Source: Solen grandis
Lineage: Eukaryota > Mollusca > Bivalvia > Adapedonta > Solenidae
Direction of reading: 5' to 3'
Assembly: GCA_021229015.1 (NCBI GenBank)
Contig: CM037781.1
Coordinates: forward strand, 64,778,839 to 64,842,838
Length of the DNA: 64,000 bases
The position numbers were made by a program, and so were the translations under genes. Shown piece by piece: positions 41,602-52,549 of the stretch (positions are counted from its first letter, which is position 1; each line of letters starts with the position of its first letter). The notes beneath the pieces were generated by a model, which did not search any database, was not told the DNA's origin, and saw nothing but the letters and a program-made list of their open reading frames with translations.

Positions 41602-42635
41602 ACATGAATCTGTAGGTGATCTAGTAAATACTGTGTGCCTACATATAGAGTGAACCCTCGTTTTACCAGCTTTGGTTAAACTGGCTACCCCGTGAAATAT
41701 ATTTAAACATATTAACACATACAAAATGTCTTATAAGCTCTGACGTGACTTTTAAATAAGTATCTAAAACAGTTACTTAAGACAGGTGAGTGCTAAATAC
41801 AGATACATAAGAATGCCATTGAAGTGCAGAAAACTCACAAGGACCTCTCTGTACTTCTTGTGTCCTGCATTAACAGTCTATTATTAATGCTTTTTCGAAA
41901 TCAGCCATATGAATCCTTTTATATTTTACTTTATTATTATACAATATTTCATAACAAACACTGTCAGTGTAACAAGGGTTCACTGGGTATGTATAAGCAC
42001 ACTGGAAGCTTGCATATGGATGCTAACACAGTTTTGTTAAACACTTGGATGTTAAGAATTTTAAGATGTTTGTCTTTCAGCTATTTTAATTTACCTATTT
42101 GAACAAAAAGGTGCAGATGTTAACCAATTTTATGCCGGATACCAATATAGCAATACTTTTATAAAATTGCAAACAATTTCCCTCATATGTGGGACCTAAT
42201 ATTACTTTCAGCCAGTTTGTCTTTTATTGGAAAAAAATGTCATTTTTCAAAATGATGCTGACAAAATCAAGGCAGCTATTTTGTAATCTAGCATACAATG
42301 TGTTGAAATATTTTAATGCTTTATGAAAAATGAAGCTAGAGCCGGATTACAGAAAGAAATTGTTGCATAATGTTTAACATTGGTACCCTGTTTCCCAGCA
42401 ATTGCATATCCGAGACCCAACTGCCAAAGTTAAACCTTGAATAACCTTGCATAACATTTTCCATTGTGCAACCAAGTTAAAGAGTTTGGATTAACTTGTT
42501 GATGCACTCACTCTACCCACTGGTTAGAATCATTAAATCATGTCATTTGTACAATTTTCATCATTTCAAGTTCTGCTAAGAGTTAAGAGATACTGCAATA
42601 ACTGTTAAACTTTGATTGTGGTCATGGTTTAATAT
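41602..42635. other. Transposon 3' non-coding region
   Basis: AT-rich, lying between the last ORF and the right motif cluster. It includes TGAACCCTCGTTTTACCAGC near 41651, resembling a Tigger-like MITE end. No ORF of note. Confidence 0.4.
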
Positions 42636-43214
42636 GTCACTTCCGTAACATTTGGTATTTCCTGTAACAATTTTGTCAGATACTGAAGTGTTGAAGAACC
42701 TTTCATGATATGAAACCAATTATTCTAATTAAGATGTAATCTTTAAATGCAACATATGCAATTGTTGACTTCACAACACCAAATGAACACCAAAACATAA
42801 CTTCCTAATCAGTTTGTTGTGTCTGTAACATTTTATGTCACTCATGTAACGAGCAAATCCTTCCTGTAACGATCACTATATTACAAAATAAAATTACAGA
42901 GTAAGCACCTTCCAAAACAAAAAATGTGGAAGTTTGACACCTTGCCATTGTCCTAGGCACCACATAACATGAGAATGATATATTTGCTGGTAAATATGTA
43001 ATAGCTGAATATTTTACCTGTCAAAAAGCCTAAAAAATTCATTCAAGGTTGTAGAAATACATATAATTTACATTTTATGTCTTTTTCTTTATTTCTTGCA
43101 TATTATCAGCAAATAATCATTACTTTAATATGCCTAAAAAGTATAAGTAATATAGTAATATTTTTTAGATAGTAAGAGAATTAAGCTGGATATAGAAATT
43201 GTTACAGGAAGGAC
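42636..43214. repeat. Right subterminal motif cluster
   Basis: GTCACTTCCGTAAC 42636-42649, TTCCTGTAAC ending at 42668, GTCTGTAAC 42821-42829, GTCACTCATGTAAC 42837-42850, CCTTCCTGTAAC 42859-42870 and GTTACAGGAAGGAC 43201-43214. These are variants of the left-cluster motif, mostly in the opposite orientation. Confidence 0.75.
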
Positions 43215-44394
43215 TCAACCAGCGACACATTGCATTTGGAGCTATTTTTTGTTTAAACTGTTGCTTATTTAGGTGGCATATTCAAGTTCCACACTCTGTT
43301 TGGTTCCTAATGTTCATATAGTTAATAAAAGTTTGAATTGATAACAGTCATTTTTTTACTTTTACCAAAGTCAGATTTAGACGAAAATTGATATTGACTC
43401 ATATACAATGTAAACAACAAAAACAGTAAGTAAGACATGTATGTAATATGTATAGGATATAGACCGAAACCGATGTCTAAGGCCGATGTATTTAAGATCG
43501 ATATCCGACTTACACCCTTTGTGCCTCAGCAAAAGACAACACGAGTGACTATGTTTCTGATGATAACTAGTATTTTTTTCTGCTTTATTGTTCCGGCATT
43601 TACGCGAACGCAACATTAACATAGACTAGATATACATGTTTGTAGTTTTCAACTTATTTATCGATTATGTCAATTAATAAATTCAATATATTTCAAAGTT
43701 GCTCTCTGGCGGAACAGAAACAAGTCGAGGGGAGGGACAAGTATCGAACATACCCCGAGTACGACTCCGACAAAGTAATGTCACTTGACATAATAATTTG
43801 TTACTTTTACCTACAATGGTGCTCTGGTCAGATCTGGCTGTAGTAAATGTACTCGTATACACGTATATATCTATATATATTAACTAATTTCATTAGTGTA
43901 AATTAAGTTATACTGTCAACTGTCTGCCTGGGTAGACACCAAGCTCTATCAAAGAAGCAATACAGATAGGCTTCAAATGACAAATACCCGACCCCCAGGA
44001 TTTTCGCAAATGGGTCCCTTGTACACCTTAAACTACTGTCCCTCTCAATTAAGCAGTGGTTATATGAAAACTCGAAGCAGAGGTTTTTTTTGGCAGCATC
44101 CTGACACAAAGCCCCAGCAACTCCAATCCTAAATTTACTATCCAGTGACCAATAAAACCTGAGGCATGTGGTGTGTATCAATCTTGTACATCGGCCTTTC
44201 ACGAGCTTCATAAAACACCTCGAACGCTTCTCAGGGTTTTCCTCAAACTCGGTCGATGTCTTATACATAATGGACCTTTAATGTTGATCACTGAGTTATT
44301 AAGATTCCACTCAAACAAAAGAGTAGGTGAATATGACAAGCCGTGCTTGTACACACACAGACGGTCTACTGTAATATCAATAACTTGAGTTTGG
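43215..44394. other. Intergenic, nothing recognised
   Basis: Two modest open frames (43437-43619 +, 43903-44268 -) show no family features. Composition is locally less AT-rich around 43450-43780. Confidence 0.35.
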
Positions 44395-44447
44395 GTTGGT
44401 TGTATTGGGGTTTACCGTCGCTGTATTTCAATCATATAGCGACGAGT
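44395..44447 (-). repeat. SINE S2 3' fragment
   Basis: TTTACCGTCGCTGTATTTCA and ATCATATAGCGACG match the 3' part of S2 in inverted orientation. Confidence 0.4.
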
Positions 44448-44664
44448 TTGGGACTTATATTCGTTGGTTTTTCAAATATTAACATCGCGACTATGAATAT
44501 ATCGGTGTTTTAGTAGGCCTCGTGAGGAACATGCATATATACTTCACGAAATTTCTTTCGAATTTCAACGAAATTTAATGTCAACGATCAACTTTTTTGG
44601 AATAGAGTTCAGGCTACAGGCTATTGACAGCTGGCTTTGAATCTTATTCCTAATTATCTTTAAG

Positions 44665-44870
44665 AGCGCCGTGGTCAAGTGGTAACGGATCCGAAGGTTG
44701 TGGGTTCGAACCCCGTTGGAGGCAAGAATTTTTCACGACCTTCCCAGGCGCAAAGTACTGGTCCAACACAGGAACCGTCGAGAGGGATTTATTTAAGTTG
44801 TAAGAACTTGTTTCCCAATCGACGTAAAATAAATAAGTTCAAACTAATTTTATTTCGCCTTATCTTGAAA
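44665..44870 (+). repeat. tRNA-derived SINE S3, best copy
   Basis: GAGCGCCGTGGTCAAGTGGT (A box), GGTTGTGGGTTCGAACCCCG (B box), body GCAAAGTACTGGTCCAACAC, and a 3' region ending AATTTTATTTCG. The B box is canonical. Confidence 0.75.
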
Positions 44871-45019
44871 TAGCTACACAGATGTGATGGTAGTCTTGTG
44901 AATGATATTAATTCGTGTATATAAGGACCGGAAAATCTTGCTGATTCACAATCTTTAAGCCGTGACACATTAACGTCGATAATATGGGACTGGTTTACAT
45001 ATATCTTATTTGTGCTTGT

Positions 45020-45180
45020 CGCTCAGCACAATGGATAGTTCCAGAACTGGTTGGAATCTGAATGGATAAGGTCTCGTAACACTTGATCATGGAGTAATAT
45101 CGCAGTGAGGCAACACTCTATCGGTCTCACGTAGACAAGGTCCTCAAAAGACAGAGGTGCTGTCGGTAGGAAGTTAAATT
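45020..45180 (+). repeat. SINE S1, diverged copy
   Basis: TAGTTCCAGAACTGGTTGG, GGTCTCACGTAGACAAGG and AGGAAGTTAAATTACA correspond to the S1 body. Confidence 0.5.
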
Positions 45181-46489
45181 ACAAGACACACAACGGTATA
45201 GATTTGAAATGAAAAATGTATATTCTGCTTGAAATTGTATTTCCGTCCTACTATTGTCCCTTTTTATGCACAAACCCGAAACTTGAAATTCAATGGAATT
45301 AAAATGATGATGCACAAAAAATAGTCTAGATTACATCAAAACTACAGTAATTAAAACTTATTGCGATATTAGTTAAATAAAGTAAATACGATTGTTATAA
45401 CAGAATATATTTCAGCTTTCGAAATACATGCTACGTAATCTAGAATAAAACCTAAAAACAAATGCAATATAGTGAAACGTTCAGTCGATGTAAATTTCAT
45501 CTGATTAGGGCAACAAATGGCAACAAACTTTATATACCTTTTACTTTCGTCGGATGTAAATAAAGAACGCATCTTTATGTGCAATATCACTTGTCTTGCA
45601 AAATTTATCCTGTCGAGAGAATATTATCAGGGACATAAATTTGTCTGGGGCAGAAAACCACCAATATATCGCGATAATGGTCGCCCAAGGCACATCGAAA
45701 AGACATACTTCACAATTTGACGTAGGGCCAGGTGCCTAATTAGGACAAAATGAAGCCAGACTTCCATTTTAGAAAGTCTGTATTCTGACCAATATTTGAT
45801 TATGGAATGTAAATACAATTCATGTGTTTGCGTTAGGGACAGCTGAATTCCCGTCTGTAAGCTAGGGGCCAAATATATTGACGTTCCTTTTTTCTCGCAG
45901 TGGCATGATTGGTACTGTCTTGCATGAGAATAATTTTTCACATATTGAAAACAATTGTTTTGCCAAATATAATCATTAATTTATAGAACAAACACATTAT
46001 ATTTGTTAAGAAAGCTATAATGTTAGCGACTGAACTAAAATCTAGTGGACAGTTCGATAGTTTCAATGACCTATAAAACCACGGTAGAATTGTTTATAAT
46101 ATGCCATATCAGGTACTAAAACAATGATGTAATAGTGCAAGAAAGAACAATTTTCTCTTTTTTTTTAAAAATAATTTTGATATGATTTCCTTCAAGTAAT
46201 TGAAGATGCAAATACATTTCATGAAACAGTTGTAAAATATAAACAATTGTAACTACAATGTGAACAAATTATGCTATACATTATCATCGTCCTTGACAGA
46301 TAGTCTAAAAAGAAAGAAACCATTGGTTTCTCTGAAATTGTGTCAAACACACAAAAGAGTTTAATACGGATACATTCCACTAGCAGCAATTAATTTTGGC
46401 AGCAATTATGAAAAACACAACTAAAAACTTCGAGGCTTTACGAAAATGAAAACAAAAGACCTATAAATTGAAGCAAGAAGTATCTTTAA
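45181..46489. other. Intergenic, nothing recognised
   Basis: Small open frames (45517-45720 +, 45627-45941 -) without recognisable domains. AT-rich. Confidence 0.35.
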
Positions 46490-49400
46490 ACAAGAGGGCC
46501 AAGGTGGCCCTAAAGATGCTCACCTGAGAAAAACTACCTTCATTGCCTGTACAAGTTACTAAATTATAACATAGTTGTACTGAATGCATAATCCATGAGA
46601 TCATTTCAATTCCTCAAACTAAATTGTACCTGAGATCAAAATTTGAAGTCAAATTTGACTGAGAGATTATGGTTATAAACATTGTCAATTTTGATACTTC
46701 AAAATGATTGCTTAAGAAATGAAGATCCTAGAGTGTAAACTGTGAACTCTGGCATTTTTATTTATTAAAGGGCAATAACTCCCGACTTTTTATCTGATAT
46801 CAGCCATAGTCGAACCTAGCCTAGAGATTATGGCTATTTACATTATCAGAAATTTTGAAAATAATTGTTTAAGACATGAAGATGCTAGAGTGCAAACAAA
46901 GTTAAATCTTGCAATTTTTAACTTTAGAAGGGGCATAACTCCTGACGTAATTTGCCGATATCAGCCATAATCAAACTTGGCCAAAAGATTATGGTAATAA
47001 TTTTTGCCATAAAGTTTAAAAATGATTGCTTAAGAAACAAAGAGAAATCTGCCTTTTTATATTAAAAGGGGGATAACTCTATCTTATTGGCCAATATAAA
47101 CCATTATCGAACTTGGCCAAGAGAATATGACTTTAAACTTTGTCATAGATTTTGAAGGTGATTGCTTAAGAAATGAAGATGCTACAGTGCAAACAAGGTG
47201 AAATCTGGCATTTTTTAATATTAAAAGGGGCATAACTCCTGCTCATATTGGCCGATATTAGCCATCATCGAACTTGGCCAAGAGATAATAGCTATTAACA
47301 TTGTAAGAAAGTCTGCTAATGATTGCTTAAGAAATTGAGATGCTAGAGTGCAAACAAAGTTAAATCTGGCATTTTTTAAATATTGAAAGGAGCATAACTT
47401 CTGACCTAATAAGCCGATATCATAATCGAACTTGTCCAAGAGATTATGGCAATAAACATTGTAATAAAGTTTGAAGATGGTTACTTGAGAAATGAAGATG
47501 CTAGAGTGCAAACAAAGTGTGAACTCTGGCATTTTTAGCTCACCTGAGCACAAAGTGCTCAAGGTGAGCTTTTGTGATCGCCCTTGGTCCGGCGTTCGTC
47601 GTCGTGCGTCGTCCGTCGTGCGTCGTCCGTCGTCAACAATTTGCTTTAAACGACATCTCCTCTGAAACCGCTCCGACAGAATTTAATGAAACTTGGCAGG
47701 AATGTTTCTTGGGCGAGGCTCTACAAAAGTTGCTAAAATAAAGTTGATCCATGAAGAACTCTGGTTGCCATGGCTACAAAAAGAAAAATAATTTGAAAAC
47801 TTTAAAAATCATCTCCTTCAAAACTACTGGCCAGATTTCAAAATAATTTGGTACAAATGTTCCTTGGGTCAACCTCTACCAAGTTGCTAAAATTATTCCG
47901 ATCCGTAGAAAAACATGGCCGCCAGGGGCGGGGCTTATTTGCCTTATATGTATATAGAGAAACCTTTAAACAACATCTCCTCTGAAACCACTGGACAGAA
48001 TTTGAATAAACTTGGCAGGGATGATCCTTGGGTCAACCTTCACAAAATTTGCTAAAATAAAGTTGATCCATGTAGAACTCTGGTTGCCATGGCAACAAAA
48101 AGAAAAAAATATGAAAACTTTAAAAATCATCTTCATCAAAACTGCTGGCTAGATTTCAAAATAAATTGTTACAGATGTTCCTTGGGTCAACCTCTACCAA
48201 AGTTGCTAAAATTATTCCGATCCGTAAAAAAACATGGCGGCCAGGGGCGGGGCTTATTTGCCTTATATGTATATAGAGAAACCTTTACACAACATCTCCT
48301 CTGAAACCACTGGACAGAATTTGAATAAACTTAGCAGGGATGATCCTTGGGTCAACCTTAACAAAATTTGCTAAAAAAAACTTGATCCATTTAGAACTCT
48401 GGTTGCCATGGCAACAAAAAGAAAAAAAAATATATGAAAACTTTAAAAATCATCTTCTTCAAAACTACTGGCCAGATTTTAAAAATTAATTAGTACAGAT
48501 GTTCCTTGGGTCAACCTCTACCAAAGTTGCTAAAAAAAATTCCGATCCATAAAAAACATGGCCACCAGGGGCAGGGCTTATTTGCCTTATATGTATATAG
48601 GGAAAACTTTAATCAACATTTCCTCTGAAACCACTGGACAGAATTTGATTAAACTTGGCAGGAATGATTATTGGGTCAACCTTCACAAAAGTTCCTAAAA
48701 TAAACTTGATCCATATAGAACTCTGGTTGCCATGGCTACAAAAAGAAAAAAAAATGAAAACTTTAAAAATCATCTTCTTCAAAACTACTGGCCAGATTTT
48801 AAAATAAATTGGAACAAATGTTCCTTGGGTCAACCTATTTATCTCAGGTGAGCGATTTAGGGCCATCATGGGCCTCTTGTTTTATATTAAAAGGAGCATA
48901 ACTCCTGACCTAATGGGCCGATATCAGTCATAATCAAACTTGGTAAGAGATTATGGTAATGAACATTGCCATTAAGTTTGAAGATGATTACTTGAGTAAT
49001 GAAGATGCTAGAGAGCAAACAAAGTGAAATCTTGCATTTTCAATATTAATAGGGGCATAACCCATGACCTAACTGGTCGATGTCAGCCATAATCAAATTT
49101 GACCAAGAGATTATAGCTATAAACATTTTCATTAAGTTTAAAGATGATTGCTTAAGAAATGTAGATGCTAGAGTGCAAACAAAAGTAAAATTTGGCATTT
49201 TTAATATTAATAGGGGCATAACCCCTGACCTAATTGGTTGCTTAAGAATTGAAGATGCTAGAGTGCAAACAAAGTGAAATCTGGCATTTTTTAAAAATAG
49301 AAGGGGCATATCTTCTGACCTAATTCGCCGATATCAGCCATAATTGAACTTGGCCAAAAGATTATGGTAACCCTGTTATAAAGTTTGAAGACGATTGCGT

Positions 49401-49509
49401 AAGAAATGAAGATGCTAGAGTGCAAACAAACTAATTGTGGACAACGGACGGACGACGGACATTCCTCAATCTTAATAGCTCATCCTGAGCACATGTGCTC
49501 AAGTGAGCT
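46490..49509 (-). mobile_element. E1-type element, copy 3 (minus), split by copy 4
   Basis: On the plus strand it begins ACAAGAGGGCCAAGGTGGCC and GCTCACCTGAG (the inverted right end of E1). It ends AGCTCATCCTGAGCACATGT with GCTCAAGTGAGCT (the inverted left hairpin). Between are modules with AAGAAATGAAGATGCTAGAG, GGGGCATAACTCCTGACC and ACTTGGCCAAGAGATTATGG. The element is interrupted at 47537-48880 by another E1 in the opposite orientation, and the module pattern resumes at 48885. Confidence 0.8.
47537..48880 (+). mobile_element. E1 element, copy 4, nested inside copy 3
   Basis: Starts AGCTCACCTGAGCACAAAGT with the mirror GCTCAAGGTGAGCT, then GTCGTCCGTCGTGCG-type CpG-rich repeats. About five modules of about 250 bp follow (CTGAAACCACTGGACAGAAT, GGGTCAACCTCTACCAAAG, CTCTGGTTGCCATGGCAAC). 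It ends CAGGTGAGCGATTTAGGGCC and CCTCTTGT. Confidence 0.85.
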
Positions 49510-50921
49510 AAAAAGATACACGATCGTGGTGTATTAATTATTATATTTAGTGTTCATTCTGCATCTCGATGAGAAGACATTTGACCTAAGTATTATGAAT
49601 GTCTTTCAAGCGTTTAAAATATACAGAGAGGATATGAAATTGCTGACAATCGGACAGACGAACGACCTGTTCACAACATAACGCGTCCCTTCAGGTAATA
49701 CAACTGAATGGGTGTTCCTCGGAACACTTGTGTCACCTGTATTCCAGCAGTTGTCAGAGAAAGGGTGAATGTTAAATGATCAAAAGTATACTTATATAGT
49801 ATTGAAGTTTTTTCGATTTCAAGGATACGAAGGGGTCTGAAGGTTTAAATCCGACATATGTTTTTCATTCTTTAGATATGTTTTTGTGTAGTTGAATTAA
49901 TTATTTTGAACATTAAGACATGTATTTATATATTTCTATCGAAATATCAAGGTTTTAGGAATGTGTATACAAAGCGAACAAGCGGATATCTTTTCCGGAG
50001 GGATACTTTCGTTTTTGAAGTCGACCAATCAAAACTTACAGTATTCATCAGCTGTTAAGTTACCTTCACCTTTAAGTTTAGACCTGAAATTCAAGTGAAA
50101 ACAAAAGATTATCAATTTCCTAGCTGATGTTAATATTTTTTTGTTGTATGACATTCATGCGTTTATAGAAATCGATAAAAATGTATCTGTGCATATTTTA
50201 CATCTGAAACGAAATTTAACTTAAGAGATAAAAGCAACAACAACAACAACAAAAACAACAACAAAAAAAACAATGAGCAAAACCGTTATTTCGTTTCTCC
50301 GAAATCGAAAGTTAATAATATCAATGCAGTTTGCCTGGCAGAAAAACACTGATTTAAAATATTTTCCCGTTATGTTGTTACAGAAAATAAATTGCATCAA
50401 CTTGATTTGCCGTGAAATATCGAATCAAAATTATTGGTTAGGATAATTACAGCATTGAGGATGAAATTGGAAAAAATATTCACTTAGATGTAGTTCAGCT
50501 TAACAGTTTGATTCTAATATCAAAATACATAAAACATACTTATACCAGAACTGTCACAGAGGATACCCTTGCATAAAAACTTTGTCAAAATATGGAAATA
50601 TATTCGAAATATTGAGAGCAGTAACTATGATAAGCAAATGGGGAAAAAAAAAAAAAAATAAAACCATCTGTAAAAATCATGAACAAGTCTCATGAAAATC
50701 AGCCAAATAAGAACCTTAATGCTATTTACCTTTCACACAAAAAAGTAAATATTTCAAAACATGGTTAGACTATCTAATTCCTGTTAAGGTGGAATCATAC
50801 CTTTGAAATGACGTCGTTGAAAACAAAGGTATGATTCCACTTTAAACGTTATTGACACTAACAAAAGTCCATTTTAGTAACAGTAACCTTGACACAACAA
50901 CTTTTTAGATCTTTTTACACA

Positions 50922-50925
<4 letters not shown>
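49510..50925. other. Intergenic, nothing recognised
   Basis: AT-rich. GGAACACTTGTGTCACCTGT at about 49720 resembles the 6953-7947 element arm. A perfect-looking inverted pair GGTGGAATCATACCTTTG / CAAAGGTATGATTCCAC lies at about 50790-50842. Confidence 0.4.

Positions 50926-51010
<85 letters not shown>
50926..51010. repeat. (TA)n-(GT)n compound microsatellite
   Basis: About 50 bp of AT dinucleotides followed by about 15 GT dinucleotides. Confidence 0.98.
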
Positions 51011-51012
<2 letters not shown>

Positions 51013-52173
51013 CAAGCTTAATTATGATATCTATTCCTGTCAAAAGTTATTACGTAACATCCATTTGAGGTGTAAGCAGTAACAAAAGTCTACTTTTATT
51101 TTATCAAAGCTTTATCTTCAACCAAGTTATATGTGTTCCGAACTTAAATACGATATTAAAGCATTTAAAATTTTAAGACAATCTAAAAACGCTTTCTTAG
51201 ACAACGAAACATTAAAAATACGAGGCGTCATACGTATATACAGTATTAAGCCTAGCTATCTTTTTGGCAAATACGAGAGATATTTAGACGTAAGTTTGAC
51301 ATTTAAAATATTCTCTCCAAAATTCAACAGAACACATGCACATAAAGCTTAACCTTTTAGTGGTTTTCATTGCTGAGTGAGGGTCTTTAAAACTGATGAT
51401 AACAATAATCATAATAACCCTGTCGATCTGTATCACTTCATGTAGTAATAGTATCACCAAGCGCCATTCTCTGCACATTAATTATTGGGTAAACAAGTTC
51501 AAGTGTTTTATCTTAAGAACAGAAAGGAAAAGAAAAAAACCCCACGATATTTACTTGTTGTTTATAATATAGCTTGCACAATTATCGTAAAACACAAACG
51601 ATGTAAGTTTAAATCTGTTTTAAGCGGCCAGTCCAGGGAACAATAGAAAGTGGCCGTCTAACAGAGATGACCGCTCAATAAAGGTTAAGCCTAGTTTGGT
51701 AAAATGAATCTGACCGCTAAATGCAGATTGACCGCTACAGGTAGCCACTAATACAGGTTCAACTGTATATATATATGTTTACCGTTTAGAGCACGTAGAG
51801 ATTACCCAACATGCACTGCGGTAAATAAAGGTGACGCTCTGGCAAATTTGAATCGTTTAGGGGTTGAGGTCTGATAGAAATTACAAGTAAGAACAATCGT
51901 TTAGAATATGTGTAACAGGCCCTCCAAGGTAGTTTTTTTTATCTCCACCATAAACTGGTGAGTGACATGCAAAATTTGCTACCAGGAAATTCTAGCTTCA
52001 TGTCTAAAGTTTCACTATGGCCCCAAAATAAAGCAGCTTTTGAGATCGACAACTTACACAATACAAGCGGTTATCTGATATGATGCTAGACATCTTGTCT
52101 AAAGCATGACGAAATAAAAGAGGCTAAGTCTGATGGTGTCAGTGTAATTATGCTGTCTTATTGCTTAGGATTT
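51011..52173. other. Intergenic; possible old Tigger-like MITE
   Basis: GACCGCTAAATGCAGATTGA, GACCGCTACAGGTAGCCAC and ATACAGGTTCAACTGTAT (about 51620-51770) look like an old Tigger-type MITE. A 73-codon open frame at 51131-51352 is unrecognised. Confidence 0.35.
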
Positions 52174-52415
52174 TTAACCCTTTCCCTCATAGAGGAAACC
52201 ATGAAAAGACCTATGCGAACAGCATAAAACCAGATCAGCCTGCGAGTAACTCGCAGGCTCATCAGGTTTTATGCTGTTCGCTGCTCCTCAGTGGTCTGGA
52301 AATGAGGATTTTGTAATTAAAATTGGTAAGGTTTAACTGTGGTTTTCTGCAGATCAGGCTTTATGTGATACCTATTGAGTGCGTCAAAATGAGTCTATAT
52401 GAGGGAAAGGGTTAA
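52174..52415 (+). mobile_element. Family A element, copy 11
   Basis: TTAACCCTTTCCCTCATAG to ATGAGGGAAAGGGTTAA, with an intact central hairpin. Confidence 0.9.
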
Positions 52416-52549
52416 GTGTGTAATTCATACACGTCAAACAATACAAAGGTGTCGAGTTAAGTTTCACATATCTGTAATGGCATTAAGATATACACCATGA
52501 TTTATCTAAGTTCCTGAACTAATATGGTCTAATATGTAATTGCCGAAAG

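Larger units (their letters stand above)
36744..43214 (+). mobile_element. Autonomous-type DNA transposon with DDE transposase and OTU protease genes (decayed)
   Basis: The minimal extent runs from the first to the last subterminal motif. The block contains, in order: motif cluster, short basic ORFs (37826-38533), DDE transposase ORF (38513-39982), OTU protease ORF (to 40824), basic/C-terminal-domain ORF (41010-41601), motif cluster. All ORFs are on the plus strand and nearly abut, without visible introns. Frame changes between them suggest either one broken polyprotein or separate ORFs. I place the transposase among uncharacterised animal DDE proteins that share FxSDGPxxQY and GHGKG motifs. 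I do not recognise a named superfamily. Exact termini and target duplication are not determined. Confidence 0.75.

Noticed and set aside
43903..44268. 121-codon minus-strand frame
   Set aside because: No domain recognised. The phrase GGGTCCCTTGTACA is shared with the SINE S4 body, so part may be an old inverted SINE.
44665..44735. tRNA gene
   Set aside because: Head of SINE S3. Three other copies carry the same body and no acceptor stem closes.
50790..50842. Inverted pair GGTGGAATCATACC / GGTATGATTCCAC as a terminator or MITE
   Set aside because: A clean hairpin, but single in the window and without flanking duplication. Noted only within the intergenic description.
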